The notes: generated by a model from the letters alone, not told the origin. A stretch of DNA of 64,000 bases from Rhynchopus euleeides (GCA_963210315.1 OY723270.1:1178001-1242000), one strand, 5' to 3'; shown: positions 47,766-58,187, counted from the first letter of the stretch. Numbers and translations are program-made.

Positions 47766-48080
47766 AGGTGCAACATTTTTTTGCACCCGGAAAATGTGTT
47801 CTTTTGACTGTTTGAGCACATCCAAGACCGGGAACATAAAAGAATTCTGCCAATGCCAAGTAGGGTCACAATAAAACCCAAAGCAAAATGGTGCAAAAAA
47901 GTAGTGACCACCACCCCCATCCCCACCTCCGGGTGCAAAAAAAATTTTGGCCACGGAAAATGTGTTCTTTTGAATGTTTGAGCACCTCCAAGACCGGGAA
48001 CATAAAAATTTTCTGCCAATACCAAGTAGGGTCACAATAAAATCCAAAGGGAAAAAGTGCAAAAAAATAGTGCAAAAAAA
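47766..48080 (-). repeat. Two tandem ~163-bp units
   Basis: 47766-47925 and 47930-48085 share GTGCAA-A-run, CGGAAAATGTGTTCTTTTGA, GTTTGAGCAC, TCCAAGACCGGGAACATAAA, TTCTGCCAAT, CAAGTAGGGTCACAATAAAA and GGTGCAAAAAA. About 90% alike by eye. Not obviously coding. Confidence 0.75.
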
Positions 48081-48197
48081 TATTTTCCCCCCAAATTCCT
48101 ATTTTCATTCCGTGAAATAGATACACGCCTGGTGTCTGTATGTTGTTATTTTTGTAGCGGTTGAAGCGGGGGGGGGGGGGGGGGGGGCTAGGCTGCA

Positions 48198-48376
48198 CTA
48201 TACGTATAATACGCTATACGTATAATACGTATAATACGTATTATACGCTCCGGATTTTCACCCCATTTTTGCATACACCGTACAGAGTGGCTGTGCAGTA
48301 TTGCCTGAACGTATAATACGTATTTTTACGTATAATACGCTCAACGTATAATACGTATAATACGTTATACGCTGGG
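48198..48376. repeat. Palindromic TACGTATAATACG cluster (fold-back)
   Basis: Arrays of TATACGTATAATACG at 48198-48247 and 48309-48372 flank a 60-bp unique core. The outer arms are inverted relative to each other (…ATACGTATTATACGC / GCTCAACGTATAATACG). Flanks are G-runs. Probably a MITE-like hairpin; no target duplication is evident. Confidence 0.5.
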
Positions 48377-48807
48377 GGGGTGGAACGTATAGCACAGCCT
48401 AGGGGGGGAGGAGGAGTACAGAACGAAGTCACGGGGGTAAGAAAGGGGGTGGGGGGGGGGGGGGGTGTGCAGGCCCGAGTCTCTTGAGGGGAGAAGGGCC
48501 CGGGCCTCGAAATGCTTTGATCCGCACGCGTCCCCATCCCCTCCGTGCGCGAAAGTGTTTTTCTCAGCTCTTGCCAAACCGTGATCTTTGCACATCAGGG
48601 CGAGAGCGTTTTGTAAACTGTGTGTGGAAAAATGATGTCAGCGCGTCATACGGAAAAAAAAAGTTGCAAAATGGCGCTGAAAACTGTGAATTTCCCCCTA
48701 TGTTACAGGAGGAAACCATCGCGACACACACCCCACCACACGCCCTGCTGCTGGGTTGTGGCGCTGTCCTGCGCACGATCCGCATGTTTTTCAAAAAGTT
48801 ATTACTA

Positions 48808-49012
48808 GTTACGAGCGACGAAGCGTAGCGAAGTCGCGAAGTAACGAAAGAAATCGTACGACAGAAGCTTTTGGATTAGCACCTCATGCCGCTTCACAGG
48901 GCCTCAACACACAGCCTTGAGACAGTAAGTGTGCGCTCAACAAAAAGTAGTCCGGAACTGTTCTCCCACAGTTGCCTATAATAAAGCGAAAGGGGTACGA
49001 TTTTTCCGCGCT
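48808..49012 (+). repeat. Dispersed ~205-bp repeat, second full copy
   Basis: Near-identical to 7216-7430: same TACTAGTTACGAGCGACGAA start, CGTACGAC…GAAGCTTTGGATTAGCACC, CAGCCTTGAGACAG, and GGAACTGTTCTCCCACAGTT. Confidence 0.75.
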
Positions 49013-49063
49013 GTTTAGCACAACTCCAAGGGGGTCTTCGCTGGTTGTTCTGCGTCGTTTTTT

Positions 49064-49320
49064 GTCAAACGCACCGTGCTCACGGAAGGCGTTCAGAACT
49101 AAAAAAGGTTGCAGTGGGGGCCCTCGCTACGAGTCACTGTGAGTCACGAGTCGTCAGTTTTCAGCCAAACATGGCTGACTTCTCACTTTTTCTCACTCAG
49201 TCACACTTGGTAGCGAGGGCCCCCAGTGGGAGCAATATTTTGTTCACCTACACTCCACGCCCCAACGTGCAGGTTCAGAAGGTTGCACAAATAAAACAAA
49301 AGAAACCCGGCAATCCTTTT
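49064..49320 (+). repeat. Dispersed repeat 'R', interrupted copy
   Basis: Same landmarks as 37273-37425. Split after GTTGCAGTGGG by the MITE at 49119-49223 and resuming AGCAATATTTTGTTCACC. Confidence 0.8.
49119..49223. mobile_element. 105-bp MITE in repeat R, 7-bp target duplication
   Basis: GGCCCTCGCTAC at the left and GTAGCGAGGGCCCC at the right, with CAGTGGG duplicated at 49112-49118 and 49224-49230. The uninterrupted copies of R at 37 kb and 54 kb have a single CAGTGGG, which confirms the insertion. Confidence 0.85.
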
Positions 49321-49688
49321 TCTTCGTCAGTTTCTCACCTAGTTTCCTTCGGAAAATGCACCAAAGTGCACTGACAATCACCCCGCAGCGACACGGTGGG
49401 ATCTTGTAAATTTTACATGTATAACTACAAGTATATACATGTATTATACATGTATAATACTTGCATGTCAACTATTATACATGTATAATACATGTATATG
49501 CCTGAAATATACATGTAAAATACATGTATATCAAGTAAAAATACAAGTATAATACTTGCATGTCAACTATTATACATGTATAATACATGTATATGCCTGA
49601 AATATACATGTAAAATACATGTATATCAAGTAAAAATACAAGTATAATACTTGCATGTCAACTATTATACTTGTATTTTTACTTGATA

Positions 49689-50665
49689 TACCGTAAACGG
49701 AAATATTGTGGACCGTAATAAAGGTTTATTAGAAGCGGCACTGGTAGACGGGTTTTGAGGCCCCCCGCCCCCAGGTTCCCCCTGCCCACCTGGACGGACC
49801 CAAGTGCCTCACACCGGATCTCTCCCCACCCGGTGGTCCACCTGACGGATACGCGAAAAAAAAAAAAAAAAATAAAGGTGAACCGTACTATAGGTGGACC
49901 GTAAAAAAGATGGAACAAATGGGATTTTTCCGGAACTTGGAACATTTTTACGGTCCACCTATTTTACGGTTGGGATAGTGGACTTGGCGGTTTTTTTACG
50001 AATTCCTTCGACGAAGTCGCGAAGGAACCAAGGAAATCGCACGACTGAAGCTGCAGGATTAACACCACAGGGCCTCAACACAGAGTGTGCGCTCACCATC
50101 GTCCGGGAACTGTTCTCCCACAGTTACTGCAGGGTGTACTACACTAAAGGAGTACGATTTCCCTGAATTTTCCGGGCACTGATTCACGAATTTACATCTG
50201 GAGGGAGCCCGGTGGTCTCAGCTTCTGTCTGCGCGCCCTGCCGTACTGTGGCTGCTTTTGTGGGCTCGTGCAGCAGGTTCTACTTTTACTTCTACTTTTA
50301 CTTCTACCGGAACGCTCCTTGCATGGTACTACACTTCTCGAGGTGTGGTGGTGGGTGAGTCTCGAGGTGAGTGGTGGTGATCGTGCCCTTTCCACACGCA
50401 GGGAGGACTTGCTTCTCTTGCTGGTGTTGGTTGCGGTGGTGGAGGGAGGGTCCAAAGCTGGGAGGTCGGGAGGCCTACGTGCGGGAGTCTGCGGCGTGGA
50501 GGCCGCAGTCCGCGCCCCGCAACCCACCAGCCCGCGGGCGAAAAACACATTGTCTTTTCCATATTCAGTCCCAATAAATGGTGGACCGTAAAAAAGATGG
50601 AACGTTTGGCCTTTTTTTGGGAACTTGGAACATTTTTACGGTCCACCCTTTTTCCGTTTACGGTA
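49689..50665 (+). mobile_element. 0.8-kb hairpin-ended element, copy A
   Basis: TA then CCGTAAACGGAAATATTGTG at the left; CCCTTTTTCCGTTTACGG then TA at the right (bounds include the TAs). Each end holds a ~65-bp hairpin (GGTGGACCGTAAAAA…TTTTTACGGTCCACC). The interior carries the AAATCG.ACGACTGAAGC…CTGTTCTCCCACAGTTACTG repeat and a tRNA-like stretch. It is 977 bp long only because of a SINE-like insert at 49726-49870. Non-coding. Confidence 0.85.
49726..49870 (+). mobile_element. SINE-like retro-insertion with A-tail in copy A
   Basis: A ~145-bp GC-rich sequence (TTATTAGAAGCGGCACTGGT … CACCTGACGGATACGCG) ends in a run of about 16 A and is bracketed by AATAAAGGT at 49717-49725 and 49871-49879. 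Copies B, C and D of the host element have a single AATAAAGGT here, so the insertion is certain. A-tail plus target duplication implies reverse transcription of a small RNA. I do not recognise the RNA and found no second copy in the window. Confidence 0.8.
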
Positions 50666-50948
50666 CATGTATTTTACATGTATATTTCAGGCATTTACAT
50701 GTATTTTACATGTATAATACTTGTCATGCAAGTATTATACATGTAAAATACTTGCATGACAAGTAAAATACATGTATAATACTTGCATGACAAGTAAAAT
50801 ACTTGCATGCAAGTAAAATACATGTATTTTACTTGCATGCAAGTATTTTACTTGTCATGCAAGTATTTTACATGTATAATACTTGCATGACAAGTATTAT
50901 ACATGTAAAATACATGTAAATGCCTGAAATATACATGTAAAATACATG

Positions 50949-51762
50949 TACCGTAAACGGAAAAAGGGTGGACCGTAAAAATGTTCCAAGTTCCCAAAAA
51001 AAGGCCAAACGTTCCATCTTTTTTACGGTCCACTATTTATTGGGACTGCATATGGAAAAGACAATGCGATTTTCGCCCGCGGGCTGGTGGGTTGCGGGGC
51101 GCGGACTGCGGCCTCCACGCCGCAGACTCCCGCACGTAGGCCTCCCGACCTCCCAGCTTTGGACCCTCCCTCCACCACCGCAACCAACACCAGCAAGAGA
51201 AGCAAGTCCTCCCTGCGTGTGGAAAGGGCACGATCACCACCACTCACCTCGAGACTCACCCACCACCACACCTCGAGAAGTGTAGTACCATGCAAGGAGC
51301 GTTCCGGTAGAAGTAAAAGTAGAACCTGATGCACGAGCCCACAAAAGCAGCCACAGTACGGCAGGGCGCGCAGACAGAAGCTGAGACCACCGGGCTCCCT
51401 CCAGATGTAAATTCGTGAATCAGTGCCCGGAAAATTCAGGGAAATCGTACTCCTTTAGTGTAGTACACCCTGCAGTAACTGTGGGAGAACAGTTCCCGGA
51501 CGATGGTGAGCGCACACTCTGTGCTGAGGCTCTGTGGTGTTAATCCTGCAGCTTCAGTCGTACGATTTCCTTGGTTCCTTCGCGACTTCGTCACGAAGGA
51601 ACTCGTAAAAAAAACCGCCAAGTCCACTATCCCAACCGTAAAATAGGTGGACCGTAAAAATGTTCCAAGTTCCGGAAAAATCCCATTTGTTCCATCTTTT
51701 TTACGGTCCACCTATAGTACGGTTCACCTTTATTACGGTCCACAATATTTCCGTTTACGGTA
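50949..51762 (-). mobile_element. 0.8-kb hairpin-ended element, copy B (inverted)
   Basis: Same termini and interior as copy A but reversed, TA-flanked. With copy A and the palindromic spacer 50666-50948 it makes a ~2-kb imperfect palindrome. Several base differences from A (for example AAAATCGCATTG vs AAAACACATTG in the GCGGGCGAAAA region, and one less TTCTACTTTTAC unit) argue against a pure assembly fold-back. Confidence 0.85.
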
Positions 51763-51881
51763 TATCAAGTAAAAATACATGTATAATAGTTGACATGCAA
51801 GTATTATACTTGTATTTTTACTTGATATACATGTATTTTACATGTATATTTCAGGCATATACATGTATTATACATGTATAA

Positions 51882-52696
51882 TACCGTAAACGGAAATATT
51901 GTGGACCGTAATAAAGGTGAACCGTACTATAGGTGGGCCGTAAAAAAGATGGAACAAATGGGATTTTTCCGGAACTTGGAACATTTTTACGGTCCACCTA
52001 TTTTACGGTTGGGATAGTGGACTTGGCGAATTTTTTTACGAATTCCTTCGCGACGAAGTCGCGAAGGAACCAAGGAAATCGCACGACTGAAGCTGCAGGA
52101 TTAACACCACAGGGACTCAACACAGAGGTGTGCGCTCACTATCGTCCGGGAACTGTTCTCCCACAGTTACTGCAGGGTGTACTACACTAAAGGAGTACGA
52201 TTTCCCTGAATTTTCCGGGCACTGATTCACGAATTTACATCTGGAGGGAGCCCGGTGGTCTCAGCTTCTGTCTGCGCGCCCTGCCGTACTGTGGCTGCTT
52301 TTATGGGCTCGTGCAGCAGGTTCTACTTTTACTTCTACCAGAACGCTCCTTGCATGGTGCTACACTTCTCGAGGTGTGGTGGTGGGTGAGTCTCGAGGTG
52401 AGTGGTGGTGATCGTGCCCTTTCCACACGCAGGGAGGACTTGCTTCTCTTGCTGGTGTTGGTTGCGGTGGTGGAGGGAGGGTCCAAAGCTGGGAGGTCGG
52501 GAGGCCTACGTGTGGGTGTCTGCGGCGTGGAGGCCGCAGTCCGCGCCCCGCAACCCACCAGCCCGCGGGCGAAAATTGCATTGTCTTTTCCATATTCAGT
52601 CCCAATAAATGGTGGACCGTAAAAAAGATGGAACGTTTGGCCTTTTTTTGGGAACTTGGAACATTTTTACGGTCCACCCTTTTTCCGTTTACGGTA
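51882..52696 (+). mobile_element. 0.8-kb hairpin-ended element, copy C
   Basis: TA-CCGTAAACGG … CCGTTTACGG-TA, 815 bp, same orientation as copy A and without its SINE-like insert. Includes TTCCTTCGCGACGAAGTCGC (a short perfect inverted repeat). Confidence 0.85.
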
Positions 52697-52778
52697 GTTG
52701 ACATGCAAGTATTATACATGTATAATACATGTATTATACTTGTAGTTATACATGTAACATTTACAAGATCCCACCGTG

Positions 52779-54325
52779 GAAGACCCCCCTCCCCCCCCCC
52801 CCCAAGAATAAGCAAAAGGAGGGCAACTTTCAACAGCGAAAAGACTCCCAGAAGGAAGGGCTAACCTGTCAGCGGCACCTCTGCTGCCCCTGCTGCTCTG
52901 CTCTGACCTCCCCCCTCCCTATCCCATCCCACCCCCTTCTAACCCCTCCGCCTGACCTCAAGCAGCAAGGCCTCCGTGCGAGAGGGGCGCCTTCAGGAAG
53001 ATTCACAGGGGCGGGGTATCGCAAAGCCCCTCCCCCGGAGAGTTTCTCCTTGGGCCCCCTCTCCTCTGCGTGGGGGCTCCTCGCCTTACCTATTGCTGCG
53101 GTCGGGGTGGGGGGGCGGGGGGGTGGGGGGTCTGGGGGGGGGGGGGGGGGCAGTTCCGTATGTATCTGAGGCCAGACTTTGAGAAATCTCCGCAATTTTT
53201 TGTTTGGAGCAGGTGTGTTGTGTTTGGCGCGCTCCCCAAAAGAAGAGCATCTCTTTTTGTCCGACCCTCCCTACTAGCTGCGGGAGGGTCCTGAGAAGGG
53301 CGCTCTGCCATGGGGTTGTTTTGTATTCGAAGCCTTGTGCGTTGTTTCTGTTGTTGCATCCTCCAGGCCTTCTAAACCCCTCCCCCCCTCTTTGCAGAAA
53401 AACACTGGATCTCAGACACAACCTGCATAACGAGTGAAGGGAGATCATTCTTGTGCTTCCTTCTGCTTCTATTTTCATGACCCCCCCCCCTTTGCAGTGT
53501 GACTACAAAAAGGACTAACATTGCGAGAAGGTGCTGGGAGATTTACTTTTCCATTCCCTCTCGACGATCAAACCCCCCCTTTGCAGTGTGTTAATAATAC
53601 CCCCTCAGATGTGTCTGGCCTGCCTGAAGGGCATAAATCAAAAGTGGCGGTGCAAATGTCTGCCATGCCCTTTTTATTCACTCACCCCACGGCAGGGGGC
53701 GTGCATTGTCCCGCCTCGGCCTGAAGTTGTTCAGTTGGGCACCTTATGCCTTCTGTTGTGTTTGGAGACCCCCTTGGGCGGAATAGCGTGGCGTTGCGAA
53801 GAGAACTTGTTTTGTGCGTCACATATAGCACACACTGCGTATGCAGGAGGGTGCCGGGGAGCTACACGCGAGGCTGCCCCGCCCTAGCTTCCCACCCAAG
53901 CATCGCCTGAACAGACCTCACGCAACAAACACATTGCAGGACAAGTTCTCTCGAATGTTCGCGCCATCTGCCTGAAAAAAGAGAAGTTTTGATCGTGTCA
54001 CAAACAGGCGGCAAAGGGTTATCTGTGGTTCGCCTGTTCTTCTATTTCGCTACCTCGGCCTCTCTCTCTCGTCTCTCGTGTTTCTGTGCGAGCAAAAGTA
54101 GAACCTGCTGCGCTAGCCCCACCATGCAGCCTCAGTACGACAGGACGCACGCAGGTACCGGGCCCCAGCGCAAAAAAAAAGTCTCTCGCGTCAGTAACGG
54201 CGGTTGCGTCGAGGCCAATGTAATATCGCCCTTTTTTCCCCTCCAATCCTGCTTGCAGGAGGGGGGGGGGGGGCGTCAGTATGATGTCGCTGCCTGGTTT
54301 GTCTTGGCATCAGGCAGCATTATTT
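52779..54325. other. No convincing gene; repeats
   Basis: 53097-53152 is G-rich. 53432-53480 matches 4088-4146, and 53497-53590 matches 40643-40745. 54095-54166 is a minus-strand tRNA-like repeat copy. The remaining open frames are short and unremarkable. Confidence 0.5.
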
Positions 54326-54462
54326 GTGACAAACGCACCGCGCTCACGGAAAGCGTTCAGATCGAAAAAGGGTGCAGTGGGAGCAATGTTTTTTTGTTCA
54401 CCTACACCCCACGCCCCAACGTGCACGAAACAAAACAAAAGAACCCCGGCAATCCTTTTCTG
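54326..54462 (+). repeat. Dispersed repeat 'R', third copy
   Basis: GACAAACGCACCGCGCTCAC, GAAAGCGTTCAGAT, GTGCAGTGGGAGCAATG, CCCCACGCCCCAACGTGCA, AAAAGAACCCCGGCAATCCT. Diverged from the 37-kb copy but uninterrupted. Confidence 0.7.
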
Positions 54463-55488
54463 GCGGCGAGAACCTTTGGCTGTGTGTGTGTGGGGGGGGA
54501 GGGGGAGACAGAGTAACAGCGGCATGAACAAAGCTTCCACCTTGCAGTGATGTTTCGGTGGGAATAGTCAAAGAAACACACACACAGCGACACACACACA
54601 CACACCCCCCAGCCCCTGACCCCCAACCCCCCTCCCACCACCCACAACGTTAACGAGTAAGCGGAGCGGGGGGGAAAGAAAGCAGGCGCGATGAAGCGCG
54701 CGTGGGAAGGGTGGGAGGGGGGGGGGGGCGGGAGTGGAGAGTATCGCTTAAGGAAAGCACAGGTCTGACAGACCGCCTTGATGTGGCAAACGTACGCCCG
54801 GGAAGCAGCGGCTCTCCCTTTGCCACTCCCCCTGCCCCGCTCCCCCACCCAACGGCGCCATTTTGTCCACACGGCTTTATGATTTGACATGACACACACA
54901 CAAGCTCTCTCTCTCTCTCTCTCTCACGAAGACACTTGTGCTTGTTTCATGACGAACACTTGCGAACACAAAATGTCACGACAGCACAGCCAAAATACCG
55001 TTCCTTCCGTTTGATTTACTCACTCATTACTGGGAGAAAGCGCCCTATCACTTCACAGCTACAACCGCTCTGATGAATTTCCTTTTGTTTGTTGCGTTGA
55101 CGCTTCTACACACAAAACCCTGAACTGATCACACCCTGAGCCTGATGAAGGGTGGGGTTAGTGTATAGAGCACGTTTGGTTGCAGCTGTGGTGGGGCGCT
55201 TTCCGCTCACACGAGTGTGCTTAACCCTTTAAACACCAGGGGGGGTCGACTTTATTTTCCGTTTTTGCGACCTTTTCTCATTGAGCCCGAAGCCGCAACC
55301 CCGCATTTTTTTCATCCGAACATTTGGGTGCTTAAAGGGTTAAACATAAAAAAACCCCTGTTGTTTTGTTTGACCGCTTTCACCAAAAAACGTGCTCCGC
55401 CACACCAGCCTCGCCTCTTCACACACATCACAGGGGGTTGAGGCTTTGTGTGTGGAAGCGCCACCACCGCTTCAACACACACACACAC
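54463..55488. other. No gene; microsatellites and repeats
   Basis: AC-rich (54575-54606) and CT (54904-54924) microsatellites. 55090-55215 is an inverted copy of the CGTCAACGCATC repeat (GTTGCGTTGACGCTTCTACA … CACGAGTGTGC), paired with 62806-62938. 55222-55345 is bounded by TTAACCCTTTAAACACC and GTGCTTAAAGGGTTAA, a likely ~125-bp inverted-repeat element (termini TTAACCCTTTAA). 55385-55465 is a partial repeat copy. Confidence 0.5.
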
Positions 55489-55830
55489 ACCCTCCACAAC
55501 ACACACCCCTCCTCAATGGTTCGGAGCACCGTCTCACTCGTTGTGGTAATTGTGTAGCTGCTACCATGCAGGTCAAAGCGTGCTGCACCAAGCACCACCC
55601 GGCCAGGTCGGGTGGCGGCGCCGTGACTTAATCACGGGGCTAGCGTGGTCAGGGCTCTAGACTGAGTACGCTACGCAAACTCTGGTTTCAAACACCCTCC
55701 ACAACACACACCCCTCCTCAATAGGGTGGGCTAGGACCCGTGCAGGGTTAACCCACCTAAAAAGTGATCAACACACACACACACACACACACACCTCCAC
55801 AACACACACCCCCTCCTCAATAGGTCCCCC
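55489..55830 (+). repeat. tRNA-like head, LINE-like tail and (AC)n cluster
   Basis: 55637-55690 (GCTAGCGTGGTCAGGGCTCT, AGACTGAGTACGCTACGCAA, ACTCTGGTTTCAAACAC) has A-box-like and B-box-like blocks. 55726-55770 (GGGTGGGCTAGGACCCGTGC, AGGGTTAACCCACCTAAAAA, GTGATCAACACAC) equals the LINE-type tail at 4.4 kb and runs into (AC)n. CCTCCACAACACACACCC..CCTCAAT occurs three times (55490, 55688, 55795), framing both parts. This suggests a SINE that borrows the LINE tail, or repeated duplication at one site. Confidence 0.55.
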
Positions 55831-56108
55831 CCCTCCCCCTCCCCCCACCCTCTTTTTGCCCTTTCGGGGAGGGGACAGAACAGGGGAGGCGGGGGGTGGG
55901 GGGTGCTGCCCGCACCCCCCCCCCCCCCCGGGCCCCCTCCCCTCCCCTCCCCGCGCCCCTCTTTCCTCCACCACACAGCGCCTGCTGTTTTTTTTAGCTA
56001 GATTTCTCGGGGGATCTCTCTCTCCCCCCCCCCCTCTGCACCCCACGCGTTTTCTCTCTTTTGTGACACCTCCGCCCCCCCCCCCCTCAGCCCCCCCAAC
56101 CCCCTGCA

Positions 56109-58133
56109 ATGACGCCACCTTTCGGATCGTCGCAAGGATTCCCCTTCCCAGGGCTCCCCGGGGGCAGCCATCTCAACCAGCAGCAGGACGTGTGGGATGC
56201 ACAACGCCACAACAGCCACGGCGGGAACCAGATGCAGGCGATGCAGAGGGAGCAGCAGCAGCACCACCACCGCCACCCGCATCCACAGCAGAATACGTGG
56301 GAGGATTCATATCGACGCGATTCTGCCCAGACGCGGTCAGCCCGGGTTCAGAGTGACCCCGAGAGGGAGAAGCATATGTCGCCAAGCCGAACATTGGATG
56401 CCCGAGGCATCCGCCCTGAAGGGATTGGGGTGGTGCCCAGCAGCACACCCCCTGTCGTGCGGTTTGACGTGCAGGGCATGCAGGCGGCACACCCTGGCTT
56501 GCCGGGACATCCCCTCCCGCCCGGCCCGCAGACCGCCGCGTTTCCCATCATCGAGCAGACGGAGCGAGCCCTCCTAGGGGAGATCGACAGGCTGCAGGAC
56601 GATGTGGAGCGGACGGCGCATCAGAGGGACGACCACCAGAAGGAGCTGGCGAGGAATATAGAGGACATCGAATCCAGCATGGCGCGGCTGCTGCGTGCCG
56701 CGAAGGATGATTCGAGGCAGGGGGGCTACCAACAGCAACAACAGCAGCACCCCCACCCCCACCCCCACCACCCAGGGGGTCTCTGGGGGGGGAGTGGGGC
56801 CCCGGGGGGTGTCGGCGGTGGTGGTGGCGCCAGCCACCACCCCGGCTTGCACAACCCAATCCCGCACCGCCCCCCGCCACCTCCCCTAGGGGCGAGGGTT
56901 GTGGCTGTCGGGGAGGCTGCCGGCGACCATCCAGTCGGGCCGCCGCCGCACGACCCCCCTCCCTCTGCTGCCCCCAACGCCGCCCCCCCGGCGCGGGCCT
57001 ACCCCGTGGGGGTGCGGGATGGGGTTGTCGGTCCGCAGCTGCAGCAGCTCTACCCTGCCGGGGGGGGAACCTTCTCTGGGTCACAGCTGGATCGGCTGCG
57101 GTATCACTTCTCCCCGCACTCTGGGATTGCGGCGGCGGCGGCGGCGATGCCTGCTGGGGGCGGAGGAGGAGGTGGTGGTGGTGGTGGTGGCGGTGGCGGT
57201 GGACTATCCGCAGCCCACCACCCCGGAGGGGAGAGCCCTCGGGGCGATGGCGAGGGAGGTGTCGGAGGTGCTGACGGTGGCCCCGCTTCCATGTCGACCT
57301 CCCCTCGGAGGGCCTGCAGGTGGCAGGTCGGCGGGGCGGAGGTGCAGCCGCAGCCGCAGGCGGCTGCGGGGTATCCCCTCGGGCACCCCGGCATGCATCA
57401 CCCGCCGCAGCAGCTGCAGCAGCAACATCCGCAGCGCCCCAACCCTGGCGTGGGTGTTGGGGGTGGGGGCAGCGTGCCCAGCACGCCGCACCACAACCCC
57501 CACAGCGTGCTGACGGTGAACGGGGGATTGCCTTGGGTGGAGAGTGGAGGGGCGTCGGCGATGCGCCACCCATCTGCAACCCGGCACCGCGACCCGCCAC
57601 CCCCTCCTCCGGTGGAGCTGGATGCAGCTGCGGAGCAGGGCGGTGGGGCGTGGCCTCCCGCGCTGCTGGCGAGCCACCCGGGGAGCCCGCTGCCGTCGCT
57701 CCGCGCCGTGGTTGAGTCGCTGCGCAGCGACAGGCGGGGGCCGGGCGCTGCTGCGCCAGGCAGCCCCACCAGGCTCCATCACCCTGGCGCCGGGGTGTCC
57801 CTCTTCGACACCTCCGCCTCTGCCCTGCATCAGCAGCAGCAGGATCTTCCCAGCCCAGGCGATGCGGCGGGTGGCCTGTTCGGCGCTGCGGCCATGTCGG
57901 AGCACCGCCTGCCCCTGCCTGCGGGAGGTGGGTTCGAGGTGTCGGAGCCGCTGTTCAAGCGTGCGGCGGGGAGCTCGCCGGCGCCCGATGTCGGTTCGTC
58001 TCCGATGGGTGTGAGTGAAGGGCTTGGGGTGGGGCACCATCCCCCGACGGCGTCGTCTGCCCTGGCGTCGATGCATCAGATGGCGGAGAACCGGATACGG
58101 TATGGGCGTGGGGATGGCATGGGGATGAGATAG
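56109..58133 (+). CDS. Hypothetical low-complexity protein with short coiled coil
   Basis: 674 residues from ATG 56109, just after a long C/T-rich leader, to TAG 58131-58133. It is Gln/His-rich at the N-terminus (QREQQQHHHRHPHPQQ). Residues ~150-200 form the only ordered-looking part, a coiled coil (ERALLGEIDRLQDDVERTAH…NIEDIESSMARLLRAAKD). The rest is His/Pro/Gly-rich with a run of about 13 Gly near residue 360. It ends ALASMHQMAENRIRYGRGDG. No catalytic domain. A disordered adaptor or regulatory protein is plausible (inference). Sustained open frame, ATG choice and codon-level GC bias favour a real gene. The long antisense frames at 56548-57600 and 57204-58241 are shadows. Confidence 0.6.
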   Translation: MTPPFGSSQGFPFPGLPGGSHLNQQQDVWDAQRHNSHGGNQMQAMQREQQQHHHRHPHPQQNTWEDSYRRDSAQTRSARVQSDPEREKHMSPSRTLDARGIRPEGIGVVPSSTPPVVRFDVQGMQAAHPGLPGHPLPPGPQTAAFPIIEQTERALLGEIDRLQDDVERTAHQRDDHQKELARNIEDIESSMARLLRAAKDDSRQGGYQQQQQQHPHPHPHHPGGLWGGSGAPGGVGGGGGASHHPGLHNPIPHRPPPPPLGARVVAVGEAAGDHPVGPPPHDPPPSAAPNAAPPARAYPVGVRDGVVGPQLQQLYPAGGGTFSGSQLDRLRYHFSPHSGIAAAAAAMPAGGGGGGGGGGGGGGGGLSAAHHPGGESPRGDGEGGVGGADGGPASMSTSPRRACRWQVGGAEVQPQPQAAAGYPLGHPGMHHPPQQLQQQHPQRPNPGVGVGGGGSVPSTPHHNPHSVLTVNGGLPWVESGGASAMRHPSATRHRDPPPPPPVELDAAAEQGGGAWPPALLASHPGSPLPSLRAVVESLRSDRRGPGAAAPGSPTRLHHPGAGVSLFDTSASALHQQQQDLPSPGDAAGGLFGAAAMSEHRLPLPAGGGFEVSEPLFKRAAGSSPAPDVGSSPMGVSEGLGVGHHPPTASSALASMHQMAENRIRYGRGDGMGMR

Positions 58134-58187
58134 GTGGAGGAGGCGTGAAAGTGGTGACGATATTGCTGCCCCCCCTGCCGCCTGGCA

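Larger units (their letters stand above)
49392..52778. mobile_element. Composite element: outer CACGGTGGGATC TIRs around palindromic satellite, with three nested elements
   Basis: Outer ends are CACGGTGGGATCTTGTAAAT and, at the right, ATTTACAAGATCCCACCGTG, extending inward with ACATGTATAACTACAAGTAT. GA lies outside both ends (49390-49391 and 52779-52780), a 2-bp duplication as in the CACGGTGG MITE at 36888. The body is a satellite of TACATGTAT / AAGTATAATACTTGCATG palindromes (49420-49688, 50666-50948, 51763-51881, 52697-52740). It is broken by three 0.8-kb elements (49689, 50949, 51882). Without them the outer element is about 0.8 kb. No coding capacity. Confidence 0.8.

Noticed and set aside
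49689-51762. 2-kb palindrome as an assembly artefact
   Set aside because: The two arms differ by several substitutions and indels and by the SINE-like insert, so they are separate copies; long reads would still be useful.
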